NCBI GenBank assembly: GCA_023630585.1
Contig: CM042555.1
Span: 16,198,501-16,262,500, forward strand
From: Cranoglanis bouderius
Lineage: Eukaryota; Chordata; Actinopteri; Siluriformes; Cranoglanididae
Direction: 5' to 3'
DNA length: 64,000 bases
The first letter of the stretch is position 1. The number at the start of each line of letters is the position of its first letter. Below are positions 21,988 to 34,324 of this stretch, piece by piece. The position numbers and the translations under genes are program-made. The notes beneath the pieces are model-generated. The model was not told where the DNA came from, ran no database searches, and was given only the letters and a program-made list of their open reading frames with translations.

Positions 21988-22712
21988 TCTTCCATGGATG
22001 CCATTTTTGCCCAGTGTCTTTCTGATAATGGAGTCATGAGCAGTGACCTTTATTGATGCAAGAGAGGCCTGTAGTTCCTTTGATGTTGTCCTTGGCTCTT
22101 TTGTGACTTCCTGGATGAGTCGTTGCTGTGCTCTTTGAGGAAATTTGGAAGGTTGGCCACTTCTGGGAAGGTTCACTACTGTGCTGAGTTTTTCCATTTG
22201 GAGATAATGGCTCTCACTGTGGTCCTTTGGAATCCCAGAGCCTTTGGAATAGCTTTGTAACCCTTCCCATACTGATGTATCTTAATCACCTTCTTCCCAT
22301 CATTTCTGGAATTTCTTTCAACTTTGGCATAGTGTGTTACTGGGTAAGACCTTTTAACCAGCTTCATGCTGTTGAAAAAGTTCTATTTAAGTGTTGATTT
22401 GATTGAACAGGGTTTGCAGTAATCAGGCTTGGTTGTGTCTTGTCCAGCTGAACCTCATTATAAATGCAGTTTCATAGATTTGGGGAATTAGTAACTATGG
22501 GGGCAAATACATTTTCACACAGGCCCAGTTGTTATTGAATAATTTTTTTGCTTCATTAAATAACATTATCATTTAAAACTATATTTTGTGTTTACTCAGG
22601 TTGCCTTTGTTTTATCTTAGAGTTTGTTTTAATTTCTGAAACAATTTAGTATGAGATATACATAAAAACAGAAGAAATCAGGATGGGGCAAATATTTTTT
22701 TTCACAGCACTG
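21988..22712 (-). mobile_element. Tc1-like element D, truncated copy (5' half)
   Basis: The minus-strand terminal repeat begins CAGTGCTGTGAAAAAAAATA at 22712 and matches the full copy at 26889-28338. The transposase N-terminus (KLVKRSYPVTHYAKVERN, GKGYKAIPKALGFQRTTVRAIISKW, LSTVVNLPRSGQPSKF, TIRKTLGKNGIHGR in shifted frames) is present. Homology stops at 21988, so the DDE domain and the other end are missing. Confidence 0.88.
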
Positions 22713-23593
22713 TGTACTACTACCCAACATTTTCACACTGGAGCAGTATTACATAGAATTCACACTAGATGTAACACACTAGATAGCACCGTCCTTCCAG
22801 GTCACATCACACATGCTCAGTCCGTGCCACCAACACAGTAGGAAACTAACGGAAATTACATCCGGGCCACTGTATTTACAACACAGTTCACTTAAACATG
22901 ACACAAAACAGTGGGATGGAGTTCCTACAGCATAGAAAGTGGAACTGTGTGAAGTGTGTGTCAATACATCTTTATGTACTTGTGACAGAGTAGACTCACA
23001 TTGTATGCACAGAGCCTTTGTGGACTGAAATACTGGTTAAAATTGATAGCGTATCTGCAGCATGTGACACTTCAGAAATGTGTCCAGTGTTAATTGGCCT
23101 TTGATTTAATGTGTCACATAGTGCAGCAATTTATTGAGAGTTGATGGAGAGCAACGGTAGACTGAGAACATGCGTGTTCTTTGTGAAGAAAAGCCCTATG
23201 ATTTCTGCTGCTGTAAAAACGATACGGTATGATTAATTTTTGTCATCATTATAAAACACAAATATGGTAAACTGACTCCGAACCATTATCAGGTTAGAGG
23301 ATAGATGCACGTATAATAATAAATTAGTTTTTGGCTCTTCAAGGGCTCAGAAAAATGCTGATGTGCCCTGGGCAGAAATTGAGTTCACCAACCCTGTTAT
23401 AAAACACACAGTACTTAACATTTGAAGAGTTAGAAAAAGAGTTCCACATGGAAGGAAATGGACATCTTTATGCATTTGCATTAATTCAGATAATTTTGAG
23501 CATTACTCCCTAGAACAATTTCCAGAAGGGAAGGAAAACATAGAAGTGTTTGTGAGCTAGGGAAGGCCATACATAATAAAAGTACATTGACCT

Positions 23594-23867
23594 TGTCAGG
23601 CATGGACTGGGGTTTGGATGCAAATGCAGGTTTTATTGATGCAAATGGAAAAGCAGACAAATCCAAGGGCAAAGATAGAGTCAAAGTCATAAAACAGGTA
23701 ATGGTTCAGGCGATCAAGCTAGAATAGGCAAAGCAACTAAACAAACAGGTTCAAAACTAGAATATTGTGAACTCAATAGAAAAAAAAATTGTTACTAAAG
23801 CCTTAGTAACATCACGAATGATTAGCTAGGACTGATACTTCACAATGAACTGATGAATCTTGTGACA
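23594..23867. repeat. Solo-LTR-like relic
   Basis: Starts TGTCAGGCATGG and ends TGACA, with GGATGCAAATGCAGGTTTTATTG near its start, as in the LTRs at 3188 and 1440. Flanking bases do not form a clear duplication. A single LTR with no internal region. Confidence 0.5.
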
Positions 23868-24128
23868 GATCAGATGATAAGACTTGTAGTTTGTTATTGG
23901 TTATAGGATTCTTTGAAATGGAGTTTATGCATACATAATTGTATTGTATTGCACTGTATGTACAATACATCATATAAAATAGTACTCGTATAATGCCTCG
24001 CTGAGCTGCTAGTTAGTTTACGGTGATGAGTCATTTGGGTCATTTCATCTCAAGTGGTTCAATACAGGTTGTTTGACCATTTTTTAGTTTCCTAATTTTT
24101 TTTGTGATTACCTTTACAAAATCACCAG

Positions 24129-24183
<55 letters not shown>

Positions 24184-24207
24184 GTTGTTGTTGTTGTTAT
24201 TATTATC
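24129..24207. repeat. (TTA)n/(TTG)n microsatellite
   Basis: TTA run with an internal TTG block, abutting the dispersed repeat on its right; probably the repeat's own simple-sequence tail. Confidence 0.93.
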
Positions 24208-24395
24208 CATCCATTTTCTATACCGCTTATCCTTCCTGGGTCTTGCGGCACCTGGAGCCAATCAGCCTACAATGCATGTGTTTGGACTGGGGGAGGAAAC
24301 CGGAGTACCCGGAGGAAACCCCCGTGCTTCAAACTCCGCACACACATAGCCGCGGTGGGAATTCAAACCCTCGACCCTGGAGGTGTGATTGATTT
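24208..24395 (-). repeat. Teleost SINE/LINE-tail dispersed repeat, internally deleted
   Basis: CCATCCATTTTCTATACCGC at the left and GGGGGAGGAAACCGGAGTAC, then a tRNA-promoter-like complement (AATTCAAACCCTCGACCCTGG) at the right. The right end is the reverse complement of the tRNA-like head seen at 35813. Confidence 0.7.
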
Positions 24396-25145
24396 AACTT
24401 CACTGTCACAGTGACCCATCAATACAAGGAATAAGGAATAAAGCATATTTAGAGACAGAGGCATAAACCTGTCATCATGCACAATATATGAAAAAGAATA
24501 CATGAATTAATATAAAATTTAGCAAATAAATACATAGTCAGATGATTAAAAACCAACAATTAAAGGTAAGTATTTTCTTCAATGGACACACACTACAATC
24601 TTTTAGAATTGAGTTTTGCTACTGCAACATAGCAAAACATACCAATACCAATATACCAATACCAGACAATACCAATTACAACATAAGAAGTGCTGTCTGC
24701 ATACAAATTTAGCTGATTTTAATTCTGAACTAAATTTTCCCCCAATCATTTGTGTCATTCTTTGTGCCAATGGTATATTTAACAATCAGTAAACCAACCT
24801 CTTTCTCATTTCTCTTAAATGAGAGGTTGTTGATCCATACTGCTGTAATTGATTATGTAGGTCTAAGATTAAGAAATTGACTGAGAAGTACTGATCCACT
24901 TTATGCTAGGTTTAGCCTGGGGAAAATCATAACCTTCTCAATGTACCTTCTGTTATACCTCTCACAGTACTCTGCATTGCTCAGACTAAAGAAATCCAAC
25001 CAATTTACATTTACATACAATTTATATACAAAATACTGACTTGGATAGATCTTTGTTTATTGATATATCCTACTGAAACATTTGAAAAATGCGGCATGTT
25101 GTACATACATATTGAATGTGTTCTTCAACCTCAGGAGGCTGCTCT

Positions 25146-25148
<3 letters not shown>

Positions 25149-25189
<41 letters not shown>
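25149..25189. repeat. (TC)n microsatellite
   Basis: Uninterrupted TC run. Confidence 0.95.
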
Positions 25190-25193
<4 letters not shown>

Positions 25194-25990
25194 GTTCCAC
25201 CATGTCTTGTTATTACTGAGGTCATTCCATGCCTTTTGCTCAGGTTGGCTGATTACCATATGAAGGATGGTAGAACATAATTGCTCTTTTAATTGATAGA
25301 GTATAATTAGGGTGACCAAAGTGGCCCTTCCTCTGAAAAGAACTACAAAACTCTAATTCATTGCAAGACGTCCTTAGTGTGACCATATTGGGCCTCTTTT
25401 GTGCTGCCTTTGGTCCTATTAAAGAATGTTAGATAAGGGCTATTGAGTACAAATAGTATTCTTCTGTCTTTCGGTTCATATGCTGTGCAGTGTGGAAGGA
25501 AGAAAGACTAGTTAAAGCAGTATTGATTTAGTACAGAGGTGGCAAAATCACTAGAGACTAGAGATTTCATCTTCTGGCTATTTCGGAAGAAAAAAAATAC
25601 TCATATTGACAAAACAAAAGTATGTAGGTATGTTCAAAAGTGCAATGCACTCTGCAGTGGTGTGACATATCTTCATGTGTTTCTGAATTTCTAAATCCCA
25701 CTGATGCATTACACACATCAACAGAGGCATGACAGAGGTTGACAGTATAACAATTTTACTATTCAGATTAATTAGCATGCATACATCAGAACACTACAGC
25801 TTATAGCCGAAACTTTAGTCAAATTACTTGTTAATTTTTTGTTGAGGGTCCAAATACGATGTGGTATATGATCATACGCTTGTTCATTTTCCTCAGTCTG
25901 TATTAATGCACTAGCTAACTAGCTCATCATACTGTATGTTTTTACCTTGCATTAGCTACCAATTAGCTAATAAATTTATGATTTGTCCAC

Positions 25991-25992
<2 letters not shown>

Positions 25993-26039
<47 letters not shown>

Positions 26040-26040
26040 G
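25993..26040. repeat. (GT)n microsatellite
   Basis: GT run with one GTAT near its end, abutting a dispersed repeat fragment (25800-25992). Confidence 0.95.
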
Positions 26041-26652
26041 TCTTCACACAATCTCTTCCTCTTGGGGAAAGGACTGTAAAGCTCCGGCCCACATAAAGAT
26101 CAATATTTAATGTCAACATCTTATAATGATTTTCTTTCTTTGCTTGCTGAACATCTTGCTACTGTGCAGGAGCCTTTGTCGGTTCCTTAGTGATGACTCA
26201 TCCCTCTGAATTTTCACTGTCTCAAGTGGGGTGATAGCAATCGCGACATTATTGCGTGTCGTGCAGATAACTCAGTTAATCCTCTGTGACTGTGCAATAC
26301 AGTCATCCCCAAGCTGCAGCAGCCAGGGTGGAGGCATTAGCATCAGCTCTCATAACCATAAACCACAGTTAAATAGTTCAGGAATATCACTTCCATCTGT
26401 GTCCTCTTCTTCTCTCGGATGAGAACACATGCCACCACTTGCTGGAAGTTTAGAGATGTCCATCAAACTTCTGTTGCCCTGGTAACTGAGTCAAAAATAA
26501 TGAAAAGTGTATGTTGTTGTTACAGGAGCTTTTTCTTTGCCATGTTTCAGCTTCCTTTTTTTCTTATGTGTGATTCTATATGTCAGAGAGTTAGAAGAGG
26601 CACAATACTGGGGAGAGAAGGAGAGAGACAGAAATAAAAGGAAAAAAGAAAG

Positions 26653-26654
<2 letters not shown>

Positions 26655-26697
<43 letters not shown>
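26655..26697. repeat. (GA)n microsatellite
   Basis: GA run in purine-rich surroundings. Confidence 0.95.
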
Positions 26698-26699
<2 letters not shown>

Positions 26700-26888
26700 A
26701 TAGGGTGAGTGAAGGAAGGCTAAACGAGTTAGAGGAGATTGGTAAGAAATTGAAATAGAATGGTAGAATGGGCTCTATTTTGAGCTCTATTTCAGGAGTC
26801 CACTGTGTAACATGGCAAAATTGGTCATTTGGTTAAGTAATCTTTTTCTGATCTTTTTCAGTTACTATTTTTATTGTCAGCATTGAAA

Positions 26889-28338
26889 GAGTGCTGTGAA
26901 AAAGTATTCGCCCGATCCTGATTTCTTTTGTTTTTGTGTATATCTCATACTAAACTGTTTCAGATATTAAAACAAAATCTAAGATAAAACAAAGGCAACC
27001 TGAGTAAAAACAAAATACAGTTTTTAAATGATAATGTTATTTATTGAAGCAAAAAAAGTTATCCAGTACCAACTGGGCCTGTGTGAAAATGTTTTTCCCC
27101 CCGTAGTTACTAATTCCCCAAATCTATGAAACTGCATTCATAATGGGGTTCAGCTGGAATAGATGCAACCAGGCCTGATTACTGCAAACCCTGTTCAATC
27201 AAATAAACACTTAAACAGAACTTTTTCAACAGCATGAATTTGGTTAAAAGGTCTTTCCCAGTAACACACTATGCCAAAATTAAAAGAAATTCCAGAAAGG
27301 ATGAGGAAGAAGATGATTGAAATACATCAGTCTGGGAAGGGTTACAAAGCTATTTCAAAGTCTCTGGGACTCCGAAGGACCACAGTGAGAGCCATTATCT
27401 CCAAATGGAAAAACTCAGCACAGTAGTGAACCTTCCCAGAAGTGGCCGACCTTCCAAAATTCCTCCAAGAGCACAGCAACGTCTCATCCAGGAAGTCACA
27501 AAAGAGCCAAGGACTACATCAAAGGAACTACAGGCCTCTCTTGCATCAATAAAAGTCACTGTTCATGACTCCACTATCAGAAAGACACTGGGCAAAAATG
27601 GCATCCATGGAAGAGTGGCCAGGTGAAAACCACTGCTAACCCAGAAGAACATTAAGGCTCATCTGAATTTTGCCAAAACACACCTTGATGATCCTCAAAC
27701 CTTTTGGGAGAATGTTCTGTAGATTGATGAGTCGAAAGTGGAACTGTTTGGAAGACAGGGGTCCCGTTACATCTGGCGTAAACCAAATACAGAATTCCAC
27801 AAAAAGAACATCATACCTACGGTCAAGCAGGGTGGTGGAAGTGTAATGGTGTGGGGATGCTTTGCTGCTTCAGGGCCCGGGCAATTTGCAATAATTGAGG
27901 GAAACATGAATTCTGCTGTCTACCAGAAACTCCTAAAGGAGAATGTCCGGTTAGTCCATAAGCTGAAACTCAGGCGCAACTGGATTATGCAGCAAGACAA
28001 TGATCCAAAGCATAGGAGTAAGTCCTAGTCCTAGAAGTAAGTGAAAGACTGATCTCCTGTTATAGGAAGCGTTTGGTTGCAGTTATTGCTGCTAAAGGTG
28101 GCACAAACAGATTTTAAGTTTAAGGGTGCAATTGCTTTTTTCACTTGGGTGATAGGTGTTGGATAATTATTATTTTTTTGCTTCAATACAAAAATAAATA
28201 AATAAAAACTGTATTGTATGTTTACTCAGGTTGTCTTTGAATTATGTTGTATTTCGTTTGAAGATCTAAAACTATTTAGTATGAGAGATACACAAAAACA
28301 GGAGAAATCACAATTGCAAATACTTTTTCACAGCACTG
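26889..28338 (+). mobile_element. Tc1-like element D, fuller copy
   Basis: The right end ...TTTTTCACAGCACTG is followed by TA (28339-28340). The left end matches the inverse with decay of the first bases (GAGTGCTGTGAAAAAG, no clear TA). Length about 1450 bp; terminal repeats of roughly 200 bp include the shared GTATGAGATA and CTCAGGTTG blocks. Confidence 0.9.
27271..28117 (+). pseudogene. Tc1-like transposase relic of element D
   Basis: ATG at 27271 opens MPKLKEIPERMRKK; HTH parts follow (GKGYKAISKSLGLRRTTVR, LSTVVNLPRSGRPSKI), with a frameshift near 27410. The catalytic region reads DESKVELFG, WGCFAASGPG and MQQDNDPKH (both Asp present), then jumps at about 28020 to the C-terminus (RKRLVAVIAAKGG). 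The segment with the catalytic Glu (NPIE) is deleted, so it could not have been active. Confidence 0.9.
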
Positions 28339-28340
28339 TA

Positions 28341-30941
28341 CACATCATAAAGGGGGGTGTGACATTCAAAATTCACTAATCTCATTTTGGTAAATAATTG
28401 CACTAACATTACTTCCATTCAGGACTCACTTTTTTGCTAGGGCAAAGTGGTAGTTTTCACTGTATACAAGGCTTAAATGCTGTCTCATTTCTTACATTTA
28501 TATGTCACCACTCTTCAATATAAATAGGCCACTTCCCTCAAATGCTAATAACTAAATATCACTGACCATGGGTGGATAGATCAATTGTCTGGTTGCCTGG
28601 GGCAAGAAGATTGCATGTCCAGGCTATTAGTTTTTTTCTATTCTTTGGTGCGTGGTGGACAGGTAGATTCAGTAGACTAGCAGTCTTCAGCCTTTTTTTT
28701 TTTTTGCTATTGACTTTCGCAAAAACAAAAGTCATGGTGGTGTGATGCTCAATGCTGTACTGTAACAACAGCTCACTGTACTGTACTGTACTGTACTGTA
28801 ACTACAACTTACTGCTCATTCTGAATCCCACTGCTGGTTACTCTACACATATCGGCCTTTTCTAGGCAGTTTAATTAACATACACAGATGGCCTATGACC
28901 TATGACACAGTGAACACACAGGAATATAGAGGCACTGATGAAACAAAATAAAGTACAATGTAAAGAGTAATGCTGTAATAACTCTCCTAACTAGCACAAC
29001 ACATAATCACCTAAACGTTAAACAACTTGAGAAAAAAATAAAAGCTTGAATACCTTTTTATGTGCAATGTGAAGAGGAAACACCACAGCTCATAGACAAA
29101 TGTTGGCCAATGACTTTTGTTGTGGTGCAAACCTGATGTGCTACCTCAGACTCTTTCTTAGAAAAGGATAATGACTGGCCGAGTCATGATCTATGCCGGC
29201 ATTTGTATATTCATTTGTGTATCAATCCACTTAACTAGCTAACTGGGTCACCGTAACTGTTAACCTTATTAGTTAACAGTTTTTAGCCTAGTAAATTAGG
29301 TTTCCGGACAACCAAAACCCTGGACATTAGATTTTAAACTTGCCTGGTGGACTAGCTAATGAATTTATGTTTTGTTGTCCCCTGCTGACAGATTCAATTT
29401 ATCCATAACAAATAAGAACAACTCATTTGAGGCTACTAAACATGAATCAGATAGTTGATGTGTCATTACACACAGAACATCCTATAATTAACAGAATCAT
29501 AAAGTATCTAACAAATCTAATTAAATGCCACACTTCCCAATTTTATTGCTACATAGAGACAAGGAATTATTCATTTCAGACAGTGTTCTAAAGTTAACAT
29601 CCAGAAAAGCACAAAAAAGACAAAAAAAACAAAACAAAAAAAAAAACACATTTATATGAATTATAGTGATTATATCAGCCTGCTGCTTGGTTCTACAACT
29701 AAAATATTGACATGAATTGTTTCAGGTCACTGTCAGGTTGTCTGCTGAATCAAAGGTCATGAAAATACCAAAAATGTATGCTTTATTTTTGTATATGCAT
29801 TATGGATCTGTTGGGGTAGAGATGATAGGAGAGAAACAGGTGTGTAGAAATGACTTTGTAGAAGTATGAGGCAGGCAGACTGGCAGACTAAAGCTCAGGG
29901 AGTTGGAGGAAGAGAGAGAGAGTGAGTGCTTGTATGCAGCTTCTTCAAAGCAGAGTGAGTAAAGGATGAAAGTGAGTGTGAGAGCAGGACATAGAGGGAT
30001 GGAGAAGGGATGTAGAATGAGGGATTAGTGTAGAGCCAAGTTTCTCAAACTTGGCTGAAGCATGGGGGGGGGGCTTTATGGCTCCTACCAAAAGTACCCA
30101 AAATATTAATGTATGCATTTGAATAATATGCCTAATATTGATTATTGTTTCCCAGTTAAAAGGTTCCCTGGCTGTAAAACGTTTGAGAATCCTATATGTA
30201 GAGGAGAGACAGAGAGACCTATATATTCTACTCGTTATCGAAAGAGAAAGGGAGGGTTTAAAATGAGGAAAGGAGAGGAGGGCATACTTGTCGTGAGCAT
30301 TATAGCCAGCACAGTGTGCTCAGTGGAAAAGTCCTTAAGCATGATGGATGGCCATGTGATCCATTACAGTTATTTGTCATTGGCTCAGGCACTCATTTTC
30401 ATAAAAATGTTAAAGATAGAGGTCTCAGAGCATATGTGACGGCATACGGGCTGCCCTGCAATGCCACTAATGCTTCCACAGCATTCATACAATGCTTTCC
30501 ATATGCTTACTCAGTACCTTTCATTTAGGACAGTATTTAATCCTCTGCAGTTTCCTTCCCTACTCACCTTGAATTTCCCAAATGTTTTTCTTTTTTTCTT
30601 TCTTACCTTTTCCTTTACCTTTAATCTCTGTCAAGCAGTCTCCGTAGGCTTTTTTAATTTCCACACTGATCTCATCCTTAAATCTAATACCCTAATGATA
30701 GCACTTTGCAGCAGTGTTAATTTTGCTTAATACTAATGGTGCATTCACAGTGCAGTGGTATGAAGCATTTTCCATTAATTTTCTATCGAGTGTCATTGTG
30801 TTAGTGTGTCAATGGTTGAAAGAAATAGGCCCTCTAAAAGTGGGTGAAGTCATTTTTTTTTTTTCAACCACAGCAACCAACCAGTGATATGTGATTACTG
30901 ATGTGTAGCAAGATAAGGCTAGAAGTAAGACGTCATAAAAA
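28341..30941. other. Intron stretch, dispersed repeat fragments, no gene seen
   Basis: 28770-28801 is a (CTGTA)n tract. 28817-29400 shares blocks with 35910-36475 (see that entry). 29600-29650 is A-rich. Small open frames such as 30113-30439 show no domain. Confidence 0.55.
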
Positions 30942-31490
30942 CACAGTGCCTTGACAGTGCCTTGCAAAGCTGGAGATCATCTTTGTAAGGCACTGTTCCC
31001 CACATTTTGTAGTGTTACAACCTGGAACTGAAACTGACATGAAATTAACTCACCCTCATTGGTGTGAAACTCTCAAAATTAATTCTGGTTCAACCAGTTG
31101 CTATGAGAATTTACACTTACTTGGATGGAGTACACATGTGCAGTTAAAGTGTCATGTGATCTCTGCCTAAGAGTGCATTAGTCAGAGAAGCAACCAAGAG
31201 GCCAAGGATAGCTGAAGGAGCTGAATAGATCCATAGCTTGGATGGGAGTTGCTGTTTACAGGGCATTCATAGCCTGGATACAAAGCTGGGATTTTGAAAG
31301 AGTGTCAAGCCATATTAAATCCTCTTTGGTCTTGGTGACACAGCAAACAAGTATAAGAAGATTTTGGCCTTGCCACAAAGTGCTACATTTGTCAGAAACC
31401 CCTCAGTGCTCATCACCCTAAAAACACCACATCCATGGTGAAGCATGGTGGTGTTAGCATCATGTTGAGGGAAACCATTGGCATCTTGGT
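30942..31490 (+). mobile_element. Tc1-like relic E (+ strand)
   Basis: CAGTGCCTTGCAAAGC and TTTGTAGTGTTACAACCTGG are a typical Tc1-like terminal repeat. Decayed + strand reading includes REATKRPRIAEG and, near 31385-31450, a VRNPSVLITLK / VKHGGVSIML core. No intact ends on the right. Confidence 0.65.
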
Positions 31491-31825
31491 TTCTTCTGTG
31501 ACTAATGCAGTCCTTATCCAATCACTAATTTTTTGTGGATGGCCTCCCGAAACAGAGCCATGCTTGTTCCTTTTTAAAATTATAGATTTAATGGTGCTCT
31601 GTGGAATGTTCACAGTTTGAGATAATTTCTTATAACCAAACCCTGATTAATACTTTTTCAGAACTTTGTCCCAGACTTGGTTTGATAGCTCTTTGCTCTT
31701 CATGATGCTATTCTCCATCAAACTCTGGGGCCTTCCAGGTACAAGTGTACTTATGCAGAGTTCATGTGATACTTAATACATATGATACTTGCACACAGGC
31801 AAACTCACCTAATCAAGTAATTGGA
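31491..31825 (-). pseudogene. Tc1-like transposase N-terminus, relic F (- strand)
   Basis: ATG at 31703 (minus) opens MKSKELSNQVWDKVLKKY, a stop, then SGFGYKKLSQTVNIPQSTIK and GGHPQKISDWIRTALV: the two HTH units of a Tc1 transposase. The DDE domain is absent; the fragment abuts relic E head to head and relic G on its other side. Confidence 0.75.
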
Positions 31826-32600
31826 TTGAGATCTGTGGAATTTGGAGGCCAAGTCACCTTGAACACTTTGTCATGATCTTCAAACCATTCCTGAACAATG
31901 TTTGCACATTATCCTGCTGAAAGATGCCACAGCCATTAGGGAATACAGTTACTATGAAGGGGTGTACTTGGTCTGCAACAATGTTTAGGTAGGTGGTCCA
32001 TGTCAAAATAACATCCACGTAAATGCCAGGACACATGTTTTCTCAGCAAAACAAGGCCAGAGCATCACACTGCTTCTGCCAGCATGCCTTCTTTCCATAG
32101 TGCATCCTGGTACCATCTCTTCCCCAGATAAGCAACGCGCACGCACCCGGCTGTCTGCATGATGTAAAAGAAAAGGTGATTCATCAGACCAGGCCACCTT
32201 CTTCCACTGCTCCATGGTCCAGTTCTGATGTTCACATGTCCATTGTAGGCACTTTCAGCCATGGACAGGGGTCAGCATGGGCATATGCGAGCTGTGGGAT
32301 TGGACTAAATGGGCTAGCTTTCACTCCCCACGTGAATCAGTCAGCCTTGGGTTCCCATGACCCTGTCTCTGGTTCACTGGTTGTCCTTCCGTGGACCATT
32401 TTTGGTAGGTACTAACCACTGCAAGAATACCCCACAAGAACTGCCATTTTGGAGACGCTCCCAGTCCCAGTCGTCTAGACATCACAATTTGGTCGTTGTT
32501 CACTTGCTGCCTAATATATCCCACCCCTTGACAGGTGCCATTGTAACGAGATACTCAATGTTATTCACTTCACCTGTCAGTGGTTTTAATGTGTATAATT
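31826..32600 (-). pseudogene. Tc1-like transposase relic G (- strand)
   Basis: Minus-strand fragments: MGYIRQQVNNDQ (N-terminus, near 32524), MEQWKKVAWSDESPF with the first catalytic Asp (near 32215), SSVMLWPCFAEKTCVLAF, TTYLNIVADQVHPF, GIFQQDN with the second Asp, and KVTWPPNSTDLNPI near 31860 with the run-up to the Glu. Multiple stops and frameshifts. The terminal repeat (GACAGGTGAAGTGAATAACA on minus, near 32580) is partial. Confidence 0.8.
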
Positions 32601-32756
32601 TCCCATCATCTGACTTATTGTTTGACATATGGTTGCATTGTAGATGTGTGATAATGATATTCTAAACATGGTAATACATTTGCTTAAAAGTGCTTGAATT
32701 GTGTTGTGTTTTAATGTTTGAAATGAGACTTTTTTAAATAATTAAAAGTCATTAAA

Positions 32757-32920
32757 AACAGGCTGTGGCTCAGGTGGTAGAGCAGGTTGTCCACCAATCG
32801 TAGGGTTCAATTTCTGGGCCACATGACTCGGACTCCTTGTGCCGAAGTGTCCTTGGGCAAGACACTGAACCCCAAGTTGCTCCTGATGGCAGGCAAATGC
32901 CTTGCATGGTAGGTCTGCTG

Positions 32921-32983
<63 letters not shown>

Positions 32984-33082
32984 TGTGTGTGTATGGGTGA
33001 ATAAGACACAGTGTAAAGCGCTTTCTAGAACTGTGAAGGTTAAAAGGCTCTATATAAGTACAGACCATTTGCCATTTACTTA
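32757..33082 (+). mobile_element. tRNA-derived SINE with an internal (TG)n expansion
   Basis: The head GGCTGTGGCTCAGGTGGTAG has a pol III A box (TGGCTCAGGTGG); GGGTTCAATTTC at 32803 is a B-box match. The body (CCTTGGGCAAGACACTGAAC) and tail (GTAAAGCGCTTT, CTATATAAGTACAGACC) follow. A (TG)n tract at 32923-32998 sits inside it. Confidence 0.85.
32923..32998. repeat. (TG)n microsatellite inside the SINE
   Basis: Long TG run with one GCGCG interruption; short TG runs at this position are typical of the SINE body, so this is probably an expansion of it. Confidence 0.93.
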
Positions 33083-34289
33083 TATACACTGACAAGGAAT
33101 TGGCAGAATGCATTAAATAAAAATTCATATTAATGCATTTGCTTGAATATAATCATACAACTAGAAATAAATCAGTGGTTTCATACAAGTTTCATCCATA
33201 GCGAATGAAAATCCATTGGGGGTTGGGTAACACAAGTGTTTCCCTTTCCACTGGTGGAAAAGCAGTGAGTCCAACACCAATCTAAATAATTATGGACAGG
33301 ATGACAGGCTATTTCCCCCCATGTGTGTCCCTGCTCCAAACTGCAGGATGCTGCAAGGAGTAATTGGAGAATTCTGTACAGAGGATTGTGGGAGCTAGGG
33401 CAGTGTGAAGCAGGCAAGGATAGCAGGGAACACTGATAATTGATCAAATTTATGCAAATTTGGTGGCCAATCTGATTGCTTTATGGGTTGTGATTCTCAT
33501 TATGAGTTTCGCCCATTTACTTGGTGAAGCCGCTCCAAAGTCAGTGCAGTACAAACTGGAAGACACAGACACCAGCTCAGTAGTAACTAAAACATAATTA
33601 CACCAGCACAATTACTGAAAGTTGCTTTTTAATGCCCAGTATACTCTGCAAATCACCTCCAAACAAGCAAGAAGTAACCTTTTAGCTTTTTTAATACTTT
33701 TTAATACAAGACTATGTGTTGAGTGGATAAGGAAAAGAGTCTATGAACATTCCATGGCATTTTAGTACATTTGGAATTTAATTAGGTTTATGAAACATGA
33801 ACTAAGATGTCTGAAAATATTATAGCCGTCCCTTAGCCCCTCCCCCCCATCTTTGTTCTTTCACTTTTCATTGGCAGTACAAAGGAATTAATTGGCACAC
33901 TCAATGCACTAGATAAGTTGAATTTGCTTAAATAAAAATGAGGAAACTGATTGCCTTAAAAGGATAAAAATGAGTAATGAAAGCTTGAGTGAATTTAACT
34001 TAAAATTTGAAGTTAAATAGACTAAATGCTAAGCTGATTTAACTTAAAATCGTTTGTTCTATCAATTCCTTTGTCCAATTATTCCACTTAGATTCTCTAG
34101 TGAGATTTCATTTCTGTTTAGTTTAATTTTTTTAATAATTTAATTACAAACTTTAAATTAAGGGGAAAAAAACAAAAACAAGTTAAACGTTTAAGGTTTA
34201 ACAGGTTTAAGTTAAGAAGTTTTTACTTGAAAATATAAAATGAAAATTAAGGAACATCAGTCCTTCACACTAAATAGTTAACTTTACAG

Positions 34290-34324
<35 letters not shown>

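Larger units (their letters stand above)
22713..26888. other. Intron stretch with LTR relic, repeats and microsatellites
   Basis: Contains a solo-LTR-like block at 23594-23867, (ATT)n at 24129-24207, a SINE/LINE-tail repeat at 24208-24395, (TC)n at 25149-25189, (GT)n at 25993-26040 and (GA)n at 26655-26697. 26050-26420 is more complex sequence with no recognised coding content. Confidence 0.6.

Noticed and set aside
24040..24349. Poly-Asn and poly-Leu frames
   Set aside because: Translated (ATT)n microsatellite.
32742..33128. 128-codon minus frame with Thr-His repeats
   Set aside because: Translation of the (TG)n tract inside the SINE.
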